A stretch of DNA of 39,651 bases, from contig JBBQNJ010000046.1 of NCBI GenBank assembly GCA_038329845.1, positions 1 through 39,651 of the forward strand, read 5' to 3'. The stretch's first letter is position 1, and every line of letters starts with the position of its first letter. This document shows, piece after piece, positions 16,363 through 25,009 of this stretch. A program made the position numbers and the translations under genes. Source of the DNA: JBBQNJ01 sp038329845 (GTDB lineage Bacteria; Planctomycetota; Phycisphaerae; Tepidisphaerales; Tepidisphaeraceae). Under the pieces are notes generated by a model. That model was not told where the DNA came from, did not search any database, and saw only the letters and a list, made by a program, of their open reading frames with translations.

Positions 16363-17301
16363 ATGCCCTTACAGGACCTGGACGTCTCATGGCAGGTGCT
16401 CCGCCGAATCGTGCATGAATGGACGGGCACGTCGGCGGAGTTGGAGGAAGTCCGGCCGCTGGAGGGCGGGGCGATCCATCAAACTGTGGCGCTGACCACC
16501 CGCGACGGGGCGCGGGCGGTGCTGAAATTGACCGCTCACCGGGTCGATCGCAGCTACCAGGACGAGGCGTACCAGTTGAACCTGCTGCGCGAGTTGGGAC
16601 TGCCGGTGCCGGAAGTCTATCTCTGGCGGACGGGATCGCTCGATGATCCCTTCAGCTTCATTCTCATGCAATTTCTCGAGGGGATGGACCTGGGCGAAGC
16701 CAAGAGACGCTGCACGCCCGACGAATTCGACCATTTGCAGATGCACCTGGCGGAATTGACGCTGGCGATCCACCACCGCACCGCCGAGCATTACGGGCGG
16801 GTGCAGGCCGATGAGAATGCTCAACAGCATGAGCGCTGGCCGGTGTTTTATCGCCAAATTTTCGATGCGATCTGGCGGGAGACGGAGAAGTCGGGCGTCG
16901 TGCCGCCGCGGACGCGAAAACAGATCGCCAGGATTCACGATCGGCTGGACAAGCTGCTGGCGCACGACGATGTGCCGCGACTGGTGCATTGGGACTTATG
17001 GGCCACGAACATCCTGGTGCATCCCGATGCCCATGGGCGCTGGTCGGTCAGCGGGATTCTCGATCCGATGTGCAAGTTCGCGCACGTCGAGACGGAACTG
17101 GCGTATCTCGAACTGTTTTCCACGATCAATCCTGCATTCTTGCGAACATACCAGCAGACCCGAAAACTGCCGGCGGACTATCATCGCGTGCGCAAATGGG
17201 TTTACCAGATGTACCCGCTGATCGACCATGTGCATTTGTTCGGGCCGGAATACGTCAAACCGCTGCTGGGCGTGGTCGATCGGCTCAGCGAGGTCTGTTG
17301 A
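16363..17301 (+). CDS. fructosamine-kinase/APH-family kinase
   Basis: A 312-residue small-molecule kinase of the protein-kinase-like fold. An early R-P-L-E-G-G-A-I-H-Q-T glycine-rich loop is followed by V-L-K-L-T (ATP-binding Lys). The catalytic loop is L-V-H-W-D-L-W-A-T-N-I-L-V, with Asp as base and Asn as metal ligand, and the downstream metal Asp is in G-I-L-D-P-M-C-K-F-A-H-V-E-T-E-L-A-Y-L-E. The D-L-W-x-x-N and I-D-P-type pattern resembles fructosamine kinases; homoserine- or aminoglycoside-kinase-like roles cannot be excluded. ATG 16363 chosen over TTG 16324. The glycosyltransferase-like gene starts about 20 bases after its stop, so the two are probably co-transcribed. The tRNA ends 157 bases upstream on the same strand. 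Confidence 0.78.
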   Translation: MPLQDLDVSWQVLRRIVHEWTGTSAELEEVRPLEGGAIHQTVALTTRDGARAVLKLTAHRVDRSYQDEAYQLNLLRELGLPVPEVYLWRTGSLDDPFSFILMQFLEGMDLGEAKRRCTPDEFDHLQMHLAELTLAIHHRTAEHYGRVQADENAQQHERWPVFYRQIFDAIWRETEKSGVVPPRTRKQIARIHDRLDKLLAHDDVPRLVHWDLWATNILVHPDAHGRWSVSGILDPMCKFAHVETELAYLELFSTINPAFLRTYQQTRKLPADYHRVRKWVYQMYPLIDHVHLFGPEYVKPLLGVVDRLSEVC

Positions 17302-17321
17302 CCGGGCGATAGCGAGTGACC

Positions 17322-19430
17322 ATGGTCTTCACGGACAACGACCGGGCGCTGGCGCATTTTCTGGCGCTCAACGGCGTGGTCCTGTTCGGCGCCTGGCGGG
17401 CGGCTGCCCGCAATTGCGACGATTTTTTTCAAGCGGTGTTCGACACGATTCTGCTCTGGCTCGGTACGCAGTACGTTGTCGTCGGCCTCTGCGGGGTTTT
17501 CGGATTCCTGACTCCGGCCGCCATTTCAATGGGGGGGATCATCTGCGGCGGGGGGCTTGCATGGCTGGGGCGGGCCGGTAGATCGAGCGCGATCAGGGCG
17601 CGCCAGACCGTGGGCCGCTGGGACCTTCGCCGGCTCTGGAAGGAGCGCCCATGGCAGACCGTGATCAGGCAGCGCCCGGCCGTGAGCCGCTGGGATCATG
17701 ATTCGATCACGGCGTTGGTGATCGCGCTGTTCGTCGCGGGATATCTCGCCGCTTACGCCTGCTCGCTGTCATTTCTGCCGCCCACCGCGACGGATGCCCT
17801 CGCCTATCACCTGCCCGTGGCCGTGCAGTGGTTGCAGGATCGGCGAATCGACCTGTGGCCGGGATGGCACTGGAATCCGGCGAACAGTTTTTCGCCGGTG
17901 GCCGTGACGACGTTTCTCTTCTGGATGATCGCCCCCTCGGGCAACGATGTGTTCGCCCGCCACGTGCAACTTCTTCCGGCGATGATGATTTTTCTCGCGG
18001 TGATGCAGCTTTGCCGATCGGCCGGCGCCAGATCGAGCCTGGGAGCGTTGGCGGGCGCGGCACTGGTTTTGTCGCGCCCGATTCTCAGCCAGGCCATGCT
18101 GGTTAAGGACGACCTGGTGATGGCGGGCCTGTTCGGCGCCGCCGTGGCGGCGTTGCAACCCGCGGCGCTGCGCGATCGCGGCGGCGCGATTCGCCTGGGC
18201 TTGTCGATCGGATTGCTGGCCGCGACAAAATACCCTGCGTTGGTGGTGTTGCCGATTCTGCTGCTGGCGATCGATGCGCCGTGGCGTGCCGGCTGGCGCG
18301 GCGGGCGCTACGGGCTGGCGACGCTGGTGGCGGCGATGCTCGTGGCACCGTGGCTGGTCCGTAATGCCGTGTTGACGGGCAATCCGATCTACCCTCTGGA
18401 GATTCGCGCCCTTGGCCGGACGATCCTGCCTGGATTGTTCACGGTCCAGCACGATCCTGCGCTGCGCCGCATCGCGGGCGTATGGCATATGCTCACTGCG
18501 GGGTATCACGCGATCAATCCCTGGCTCATCGTTCCATTGCTGGCGCTGTCTGGCGTTCCCGTTGTCCGCGCGCCGCGGCGATTGATCCGGAGCCCGGCGC
18601 TGCGCCTCGCGGCGTTGGGCGCGCCGCTGGGGCTGGGGGCGTTCGTCCTGCTGTCGCCGCATCCGGAGGTGCGATATTTCTTCTCATCGCTGATCCCGCT
18701 GTTCTCCGGCGCGATGATCGGCATCGTATTGCTGTCGATTCCAACGTGGATCGGATACGTCATCGCGGGGTCGATCGCCGCGGGTTCGATCTTTTCCGGA
18801 TTTGAATCCACGGCATCGGTCGCGCAGTTTGCGGGGACGGGTCTGATCGTCGGCGTCATCGGGGCCGCTTTGGCGTGGTGGGCCGATCGACCGGCGAGGC
18901 GATGGGTCATCGCGGGCACGGCGGCCGTTTTCTTATCGCTCATCGCTTACGTCCACTTCTCGGCGTACGTGAATCTTTACCGCGACGCGACCGATGTGGT
19001 CTGGGACGAAATCTATGGCGACGAGGCGGGCCTGTGGCGATACGTACGCCATCAAACCCCGGCCGATGCCACGATCGGCTACACGGGAACGTATCTCACG
19101 TACCCGCTGTATGGGTTCGATCTCACGCGCCGGGTGACATACGTCCCAACTCGCTCCGGCGTCGAGAAGTTCCTGGACCTGCCTTTCCTCGGCAGTGAGA
19201 TCCCGGGATACCAGTTGGTCGATGCCGTAACCGCCGCGATGCGCGAAAACCCCGACCGCGTCGCGTGGGCACGGCGGCTTTCCGAGCAGGGCATCACGCA
19301 CCTTCTCATCGTGCGAACGCGCCTCCCCGGCACCCCCATCGAGTGGGCGTGGGCCAGGCAATCCCCCAGCCAATTCCACCTCCTCCACCAAACCCCCGCC
19401 GGCGCCCTCTTCCGCCGCATTGCCCCCTGA
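17322..19430 (+). CDS. polytopic GT39/RgtA-type glycosyltransferase
   Basis: A 702-residue integral membrane protein with ten or more hydrophobic helices and a soluble C-terminal part. The first large loop contains T-D-A-L-A-Y-H-L-P-V-A-V-Q-W, which fits the acidic motif in the first periplasmic loop of GT-C glycosyltransferases (mannosyl- and arabinosyltransferase, PMT/RgtA types). The segment A-T-K-Y-P-A-L and a proline-rich N-P-I-Y-P-L loop are also common there. These enzymes use polyprenyl-phosphate sugars. The C-terminal stretch (T-G-T-Y-L-T-Y-P-L-Y-G onwards) resembles the soluble region of such proteins. Start ATG 17322; GTG 17316 is two codons upstream. Acceptor and sugar are unknown. 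It follows the kinase gene closely. Confidence 0.72.
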   Translation: MVFTDNDRALAHFLALNGVVLFGAWRAAARNCDDFFQAVFDTILLWLGTQYVVVGLCGVFGFLTPAAISMGGIICGGGLAWLGRAGRSSAIRARQTVGRWDLRRLWKERPWQTVIRQRPAVSRWDHDSITALVIALFVAGYLAAYACSLSFLPPTATDALAYHLPVAVQWLQDRRIDLWPGWHWNPANSFSPVAVTTFLFWMIAPSGNDVFARHVQLLPAMMIFLAVMQLCRSAGARSSLGALAGAALVLSRPILSQAMLVKDDLVMAGLFGAAVAALQPAALRDRGGAIRLGLSIGLLAATKYPALVVLPILLLAIDAPWRAGWRGGRYGLATLVAAMLVAPWLVRNAVLTGNPIYPLEIRALGRTILPGLFTVQHDPALRRIAGVWHMLTAGYHAINPWLIVPLLALSGVPVVRAPRRLIRSPALRLAALGAPLGLGAFVLLSPHPEVRYFFSSLIPLFSGAMIGIVLLSIPTWIGYVIAGSIAAGSIFSGFESTASVAQFAGTGLIVGVIGAALAWWADRPARRWVIAGTAAVFLSLIAYVHFSAYVNLYRDATDVVWDEIYGDEAGLWRYVRHQTPADATIGYTGTYLTYPLYGFDLTRRVTYVPTRSGVEKFLDLPFLGSEIPGYQLVDAVTAAMRENPDRVAWARRLSEQGITHLLIVRTRLPGTPIEWAWARQSPSQFHLLHQTPAGALFRRIAP

Positions 19431-19456
19431 CACCCACGTCCCGAATCGCCGCCATT

Positions 19457-19665
19457 CGCAAAAAGGGGACGCGCTTCTTTTCCAGTCCTGCGCAACAAGG
19501 GGACGCGCTCCTTCATCAGTCTTGCGTAAAAAGGGGACGCGATTCTTTATTCCTGCCATCGGAAGAATAAACCGCAAAAAACTCAATATAGATTACAAAA
19601 AATCAGGGAAAGGTGACCCTGCGGATGGCCAAGTTGCGAAAAAAGAAGCGCGTCCCCTTTTTGCG
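19457..19665 (+). repeat. REP-like GGGGAC repeat cluster, three direct and one inverted copy
   Basis: A 25-base motif, core AAAAAGGGGACGCG, occurs at 19457-19481, in degraded form at 19491-19514 and 19524-19549, and as an exact reverse complement of the first copy at 19641-19665. The outer copies form a perfect 25-bp inverted repeat around about 159 bases of AT-richer DNA. No ORF in it looks coding. This fills most of the 284-base gap between two plus-strand genes. Confidence 0.9.
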
Positions 19666-19714
19666 GGAGGTGGGTGTTTGGCGGGGCTTGTGCGGAAGAG
19701 GGATTGTCACGAAG

Positions 19715-20890
19715 ATGGGTGTGATGAATGAGAACTACGCCGCGGTGCGGGCGATCACTTCGGGGTCGCCGCATTTTTTTGGGTATTACGATAAGTGCCC
19801 GTGGAGTGCTGATGGCGGGCGCGTGCTGGCGATGCGGGCGGAGTTCCAGGACCGTGCGCCGACGGTTGATGATCGGCTCATGCTCGGCGTGGTGCGGCTG
19901 TCGGACCTTCGTTTCGAGCCGTTCGCGCAGACGTCGGCATGGAACTGGCAGCAGGGGACGATGCTCCAGTGGCTGCCCGACGGCGAGGTTATTTTCAACG
20001 ATCGCGACTCTGGCGGGCGGTTGATTTCCGTGATCTGCGACCCATCAAGCGGACGACGGCGAGAATTGCCGCGCGCCGTCTACGCCGTTCATCCCGGCGG
20101 GCACGAGGCGATTTGCCTGGATTATCATCGTCTCCAGTCCCTTCGCCCGGGATACGGTTATCGCCCGGCGGCGGACATCAATGCCCTCACCCGCGCGCCC
20201 GACGACGTTGGGCTTTGGCGCTTGGACCTTCGGACGGGCGATGAGCAGTTGATCCTTTCGATTGCCGAGGCGGCCCAGATCGAATGTCCCGCCGCGCCCG
20301 AGGCGGCGCATTGGTTCAACCATGCCACTTACAACACCGACGGCTCGCGGCTGTGCTTCCTGCATCGCTACGCCGATGAACTGGCGCAGGCCGGGAAATG
20401 GCGAACCCGCCTGTTCACGCTGCGGTCCGACGGGTCGGGGCTTTACCTGCTCAATGGCCGGGGAATGACCTCCCATTTCGCCTGGCGCGATCCCAGCCAC
20501 CTGATCGCCTGGACGTGGAAAGCCGGCCCCGACGGCGAAAACCTCGCCGGATATTGGCTGATGACCGATGAATCGGACGACGCGACATGGGTTGGCAAGG
20601 ACGTGCTGACCCGCGACGGGCATATGACCTATTCGCCGGACGGGCGATGGCTCCTGACGGATGAATACCCCTCCGGGCCGGCCCGCGAACAGCCGCTGCT
20701 GTTGTTCAATCCGCGAACCGGGGCGCGGGCGGAACTTGGACGGTTCGCCGCCCCATTGTCGGGCGAGCTTCGCTGCGATCTGCACCCGCGCTGGAATCGC
20801 GATGGAACGGCCGTCTGCTTCGATTCGGCCCATAGCGGAACCCGCCAAGTCTACATCGCCGACGTGAGCCGATTCGTGGCCGGAGATTGA
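19715..20890 (+). CDS. TolB-like beta-propeller protein
   Basis: A 391-residue protein made of propeller-blade repeats. W-S-A-D-G-G-R-V-L-A-M near the start, Y-N-T-D-G-S-R-L-C-F-L in the middle, Y-S-P-D-G-R-W-L-L-T-D-E and W-N-R-D-G-T-A-V-C-F-D-S near the end all match the x-S-P-D-G-x-x-(I/L/V) turn of TolB/WD40-like PD40 repeats. H-F-F-G-Y-Y-D-K-C-P-W near the N-terminus and H-P-R-W-N-R near the end resemble oligogalacturonate-lyase-like propellers, so a sugar-linked enzyme is one possibility. No signal peptide is seen. ATG 19715 chosen; ATG 19724 is an alternative. The gene stands alone downstream of the repeat cluster. Confidence 0.7.
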   Translation: MGVMNENYAAVRAITSGSPHFFGYYDKCPWSADGGRVLAMRAEFQDRAPTVDDRLMLGVVRLSDLRFEPFAQTSAWNWQQGTMLQWLPDGEVIFNDRDSGGRLISVICDPSSGRRRELPRAVYAVHPGGHEAICLDYHRLQSLRPGYGYRPAADINALTRAPDDVGLWRLDLRTGDEQLILSIAEAAQIECPAAPEAAHWFNHATYNTDGSRLCFLHRYADELAQAGKWRTRLFTLRSDGSGLYLLNGRGMTSHFAWRDPSHLIAWTWKAGPDGENLAGYWLMTDESDDATWVGKDVLTRDGHMTYSPDGRWLLTDEYPSGPAREQPLLLFNPRTGARAELGRFAAPLSGELRCDLHPRWNRDGTAVCFDSAHSGTRQVYIADVSRFVAGD

Positions 20891-20894
20891 CTTC

Positions 20895-21040
20895 GTCACC
20901 CGCGCTTCGCCGTCGTGTTCAGCCTCCCAGGTCCATCGTAGTCAACACCCAACTCCCCACCCACGCTTAGCCCTCGCGCAGTGCCTCCCATGCCAATCGG
21001 AACCAACACCCAACTCGCCAAACGCGCCTGACCGTCGCGT
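20895..21040 (+). repeat. degenerate ~61-bp direct repeat between convergent genes
   Basis: The 13-mer CAACACCCAACTC occurs at 20943-20955 and at 21004-21016, 61 bases apart. The flanking sequence (CGC-rich, then a GCCTCCCA core) is shared at lower identity, giving about two and a half copies. The stretch lies between the propeller gene and the convergent transporter gene and shows no hairpin with a T run. Confidence 0.55.
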
Positions 21041-21955
21041 TCATTGGAACGCCAGCACAATCGCCACCAGGATCAAGGCGCTACCGATGAGTCGCCAGAT
21101 CAGCATCGCGCCGCCGGCGTGGCGTTCGCTGTTGCCAAAGTGGCGTCCTCCCAGGTAGATCAGCGCCACGCTCCACATCCCGCGGCTGCCGTAGACGATG
21201 TTGCAGCCGGCGGCGTCGCTCGATCGGCTGATCGCCGTGATCAGGATCAGCGATTGCAGACCGATCAGCCCGGTGCCGATCGCCAGAAAGCCGTAGGCGC
21301 CTTGGGTGGCGCTGCGCCAGGTTCCGGCGGCCAGGGGAAGAATGGCCGTGAACGCCACAGCGCCGAGAATGATTCCCACCGGAACAAGTCTGGCATAACC
21401 GACCCCGGGGCGATTGCTCCAGACCTGGACCATCGAATCGAAACACGCGAAGCAGGCCGCGGCGCCCAACGCCGAAAAGAACGTCAAGACCTTGTGGGAA
21501 AAATGTCCGCCGCGACTCGACGCTTGCAGCGCGACAATTCCCGCCACGGCGATGATCGCGCCGATCCAGGTGTTTAGCGCCACCGGCTGGGAAAAAACCG
21601 TCGCCAGCAGCAGCGCGACCATCACCACCTTGGTTCCCATCAGCGGCGTGGCCAATGACACATCTCCGCGCGACAGCGCGAGGAAGGTAAGCCCCTGCCC
21701 GGCGATGAACAGCGCCGCCAGCGCGACCGGCGGCCACCACGGATCGGAGATCAGGCCCTCGGCGGGCCGCAGAAATCCCACGAAAATCAGCGCTGTCACC
21801 CAGTTGGCGACGAGCGTGATGCGGATCGTGTCCAGCCCGCGCTGCCTGGCCGCCTTGGCACCCATCGCCCCGATGGCGTAGAGAAACGCCGCCGCCATCG
21901 GTGCTAGAAGGTAGGCCTTCTCCGTCCATGTCCATTCGTCGACCGCCGGGATCAT
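21041..21955 (-). CDS. EamA/DMT-family membrane transporter
   Basis: A 304-residue protein with about ten hydrophobic helices in two five-helix halves, the usual EamA (drug/metabolite transporter) plan. Visible are the first-half segments A-L-S-R-G-D-V-S-L-A-T-P-L-M-G-T-K, typical of the loop before helix 4 of EamA domains, and a second-half equivalent I-T-A-I-S-R-S-S-D-A-A-G-C-N-I-V-Y. ATG at 21955; the divergent rpsA starts about 147 bases away. Substrate cannot be told: members export amino acids, nucleotides or metabolites. The gene appears monocistronic. Confidence 0.75.
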   Translation of the reverse strand: MIPAVDEWTWTEKAYLLAPMAAAFLYAIGAMGAKAARQRGLDTIRITLVANWVTALIFVGFLRPAEGLISDPWWPPVALAALFIAGQGLTFLALSRGDVSLATPLMGTKVVMVALLLATVFSQPVALNTWIGAIIAVAGIVALQASSRGGHFSHKVLTFFSALGAAACFACFDSMVQVWSNRPGVGYARLVPVGIILGAVAFTAILPLAAGTWRSATQGAYGFLAIGTGLIGLQSLILITAISRSSDAAGCNIVYGSRGMWSVALIYLGGRHFGNSERHAGGAMLIWRLIGSALILVAIVLAFQ

Positions 21956-22101
21956 CGCCGGCGCATCATACGCCCCGCGGCGGGCCTGTCATGCGATTGG
22001 CGGCATTCAAGGCCGAGGTTCCGAAAACTGGGCGGGGGGAGCATCGAGGCGCTTTGTTGATCGCCGTTTCCCCGGTAGCATGGCGGTCCCAGGAGAGCGA
22101 C

Positions 22102-23619
22102 ATGGCCGAGCCGATGAATGATCAGTTGAAAGAGAAGTTCCGTCCCAATGAAGACGTCCAGCTCAACCAGGAGGTGGACGCGGCGTTGTCCGAGCTGACC
22201 GACGATCAGCTTTACGGCGGAGAGACTCCCGCGCCTGCGGTGCCGCCATCGGCACCCGGTGCGCCGCGCATGCGCCATGGCAAGGTGATCAAGATCAAGG
22301 GCGATGACGTCTTCGTCGATCTGGGCGAAAAGGCCCAGGGCGTGGCCGATGTCATGCAGTTCGAGGCCGTGAAGGTCGGCGATGAGTTCGACTTTCATAT
22401 CGAGCGATACAATGAGGCCGACGGTTTGTACCTCCTGAATCTCAAGGGGGCGACGCTGCAGGACGTGAGTTGGGACACCCTTGCCATTGGGCAGGTCATC
22501 GAGGGGATGGTGACCGGGATGAACAAGGGGGGGCTGGAAATGCAGATCAAGGGGATGCGCGCCTTCATGCCCGCCGGGCAGGTGGACATCTACTTCCAGA
22601 AGGACATCTCGGTCTACATCGGCCACAAAATGGCCGTCGAGGTCACCAAGTTCGATCGCGTCAAAAAGAATCTGATCGTCAGCCGCCGCAATGTGCTGGA
22701 GCGCGAGAAGGAAGAGCAGAAGCAGAAGACGATGGCCGAGATCGCCGAAGGCCAAACCCGCAAGGGCGTGGTTCGCAACGTGATGGACTTCGGCGCGTTC
22801 GTCGATCTGGGCGGCGTGGACGGACTGCTGCATGTCAGTGAGCTGAGCCACCGCCGCGTGCGTCATCCCAGTGATGTCGTGAGCGTCGGCGACCTGGTGG
22901 AAGTCAAGATCATCAGAATCGACCCGGAAACCGGTAAACTCAGCCTCAGCCTCAAGCAGTCGATGCCCGATCCTTGGGCCGACGCGGCGACGAAGTACCC
23001 GGTCGGCGCCGCCGTCACCGGGCGCGTGGCCCGGGTCGAGTCGTTCGGGGCGTTCATCGAGTTGGAAGAGGGCATCGAGGGCTTGCTGCCGGTCAGCGAG
23101 ATGAGCTGGCAGCGCATCCGCCACCCCTCCGACGTGGTGAAGGACGGCGACACGATAAAGCTCGTCGTGCTGAATCTCGATCCGGTGCAGCGCAAGCTGA
23201 CGTTCAGCCTCAAGCAGGCCGGTCCCGATCCCTGGAAGACGGTTCACGAGCGATACGCGACGAACACGGTGGTCAAGGGCACGGTAACTCGCGTGGTGGA
23301 TTTCGGTGCGTTTGTCGAACTGGAGCCGGGCCTCGAAGGGCTGATCCACATTTCCGAACTGGCCCCGCATCGCGTGAATAAGCCATCCGACGTGGTCAAG
23401 CCGGGGCAGGAGACGCCCGTGCGCATTCTGGAGATCAACTCCGAGGGCCGGCGCATCTCGTTGTCGATCCGCAAAGTCGCCGAGCCGGCGCCCGCGCCGG
23501 CGGGAGCTTCGGGCGACCCGGCCGCCGCGCCGGCCAAGCCGGCCTCGCCTCCGGCGAAAAAGAAGAAACGCCCCGAACTTCGCGGCGGCCTGGACTTCAA
23601 TTTCGGAAAGAACAAGTAG
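22102..23619 (+). CDS. rpsA: 30S ribosomal protein S1
   Basis: A 505-residue protein with five S1 (OB-fold) RNA-binding domains after an acidic N-terminal tail. Domain 1 starts at H-G-K-V-I-K-I-K-G-D-D-V, domain 2 at G-Q-V-I-E-G-M-V, and domains 3-5 carry the classic F-G-A-F-V-D-L, F-G-A-F-I-E-L and F-G-A-F-V-E-L strands followed by G-L-L-H-V-S-E-L or G-L-I-H-I-S-E-L. The C-terminus is Ala/Pro-rich and then basic (P-A-K-K-K-K-R-P), replacing the sixth domain of E. coli S1. S1 holds mRNA on the small subunit and matters in organisms with weak Shine-Dalgarno use. ATG 22102 is supported by AGGAGAG five bases upstream; the frame is open from 21901. Confidence 0.93.
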   Translation: MAEPMNDQLKEKFRPNEDVQLNQEVDAALSELTDDQLYGGETPAPAVPPSAPGAPRMRHGKVIKIKGDDVFVDLGEKAQGVADVMQFEAVKVGDEFDFHIERYNEADGLYLLNLKGATLQDVSWDTLAIGQVIEGMVTGMNKGGLEMQIKGMRAFMPAGQVDIYFQKDISVYIGHKMAVEVTKFDRVKKNLIVSRRNVLEREKEEQKQKTMAEIAEGQTRKGVVRNVMDFGAFVDLGGVDGLLHVSELSHRRVRHPSDVVSVGDLVEVKIIRIDPETGKLSLSLKQSMPDPWADAATKYPVGAAVTGRVARVESFGAFIELEEGIEGLLPVSEMSWQRIRHPSDVVKDGDTIKLVVLNLDPVQRKLTFSLKQAGPDPWKTVHERYATNTVVKGTVTRVVDFGAFVELEPGLEGLIHISELAPHRVNKPSDVVKPGQETPVRILEINSEGRRISLSIRKVAEPAPAPAGASGDPAAAPAKPASPPAKKKKRPELRGGLDFNFGKNK

Positions 23620-23688
23620 TGCTTTGTCACCCAGTGCTTTCTGGGTAATGCACTGGGATTTACCGCAAAACTCAAGCGTGACAAAGCA
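23620..23688 (+). repeat. nested palindrome directly after the rpsA stop
   Basis: Outer arms TGCTTTGTCAC (23620-23630) and GTGACAAAGCA (23678-23688) are perfect 11-bp inverted repeats. Inside, CCCAGTGC and GCACTGGG form a second 8-bp inverted pair around CTTTCTGGGTAAT-like sequence. The element begins at the base following the TAG stop. It could be an RNA structure in the 3' end of the rpsA message or a small palindromic mobile unit. No T run follows, so it is not a classic intrinsic terminator. Confidence 0.8.
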
Positions 23689-23734
23689 ATAGCCCCACCA
23701 CGATGTCTCCTGCCCGGGAAGCGAGGCGTTGATC

Positions 23735-24946
23735 ATGGCATTTGCGCCAGACGGCCCGATGGTCCTCAATTACGGCAATGCCTCGTCCGATTCGGCGCGT
23801 CTGGGGATCGCGGCTCGGATCTTCCTTGCCATTGCCGCCGTCCCGCTGCCGGCGCTGGGACTGATGCTGGCGGACTTCATTTCTCCCGGGAATCTGCGCG
23901 ATCACCCCCGCGGGTGGACGGATTATTTCGTGCTGATGCTCGACCACCGGGTTGCGTGGCCATTCTATTCCCTCGCCGCTTTCGCGGCGGCGGCGATGGT
24001 CTACCTGATTTGGATTCCGCGACGAGCGGTGTCGAGAGGCTGGGTGCAAGCCGGGATTCTCGTCGGTGCCCTGATCAACTTGCATTACGTAATCGTGGTG
24101 TCGGCCTATTTGACGCAGACGCTCGAGCCACCCGCCTACGACTTGCTGAAGCTGATTTTTCGCTGGCGATTTGCCTTGCTGCTCGTCGTCTTGCTCATCC
24201 CTTCGATCGGAATGCAACTTCGCCCGGTCCATTGGCGGTCCAGACCCACGATCGCCCGATTGATGCTGGCGTGGGGCGCGACGTGGGCGTTGACATCCCT
24301 GATTTTTGTGATCTGGACAGCTTCGTCGATGGCGATGTGGGTGGCGTTCGTGGTTGCCTGTGCCCCGCTCGCGCCGTGGATCGCGTACTCGGCCGCCTGG
24401 ACTTACGTGCGGCTTTGCGGCCGCAATGGCGGATGCTCGTTGCGAGAACGCGACGTGGCAGTCGCCTATGGCTCAGGCTACTACGTGGCAGCGTTGGTCC
24501 CCGCGCTGACGACGGCCCTGGTCCGCCACGACACAATCTATGCGATGGGCCACACACTATGCTTTATCGCCACCGCCGCTGCCCGAGGGCATCCGCGGGT
24601 CGTCAAGGCCACGCGGGTCCGGATCGATGGCCATCCGATCCTCATCAACGACCAGCTTCGTTACCTGATCTGTGCCGAACTGGCGCTTCGGCATCGCCGT
24701 CCCGCGGTCCAGCGTGCTCTTCGAGCCGCCTACAATCGGATCGGCCCGAGGCTGGCGACTCGGATCGCGGATCCTTTGGCGGCCGACTTTGCATACCTGC
24801 TTCTTAAGCCCCTGGAATATCTTGCTCGGGTTTATCTTGCCAGCGCCTGCCCCGGTTTAGATGTTCGCGCGCTGATGGCGAATGAGCCGTGCATCGCGGG
24901 AGCCCGACCCTCGTCGATCCAGGAGATCGCCGGATCGCGCGGGTAA
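23735..24946 (+). CDS. polytopic membrane protein, possibly DUF6688-like
   Basis: A 403-residue protein. The N-terminal two thirds hold about seven hydrophobic helices (for example I-F-L-A-I-A-A-V-P-L-P-A-L-G and F-A-L-L-L-V-V-L-L-I-P). The last 130 residues are soluble: R-V-R-I-D-G-H-P-I-L-I-N-D-Q-L-R-Y-L followed by R-A-A-Y-N-R-I-G-P and D-F-A-Y-L-L-L-K-P-L-E-Y. That pattern reminds me of DUF6688 proteins of planctomycetes, but I cannot verify it. No known catalytic motif is visible. ATG 23735 chosen (TTG 23729 is two codons upstream). It lies between rpsA with its palindrome and metX-metW, with no sign of an operon. Confidence 0.6.
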   Translation: MAFAPDGPMVLNYGNASSDSARLGIAARIFLAIAAVPLPALGLMLADFISPGNLRDHPRGWTDYFVLMLDHRVAWPFYSLAAFAAAAMVYLIWIPRRAVSRGWVQAGILVGALINLHYVIVVSAYLTQTLEPPAYDLLKLIFRWRFALLLVVLLIPSIGMQLRPVHWRSRPTIARLMLAWGATWALTSLIFVIWTASSMAMWVAFVVACAPLAPWIAYSAAWTYVRLCGRNGGCSLRERDVAVAYGSGYYVAALVPALTTALVRHDTIYAMGHTLCFIATAAARGHPRVVKATRVRIDGHPILINDQLRYLICAELALRHRRPAVQRALRAAYNRIGPRLATRIADPLAADFAYLLLKPLEYLARVYLASACPGLDVRALMANEPCIAGARPSSIQEIAGSRG

Positions 24947-25009
24947 TGCAGGGAGCGTACCGCGCTGTGGATTTTCTTCATCGGTGCATCTCTGTATCTT
25001 TAGCGTTCG

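Noticed and set aside
21952..23769. 605-codon ORF antisense to rpsA
   Set aside because: It is a shadow of the five S1 domains on the other strand, with no recognisable motif.
24947..25009. SAM or cobalamin riboswitch before metX-metW
   Set aside because: Only 63 bases separate the genes and the candidate promoter leaves nearly no leader, so a riboswitch does not fit.
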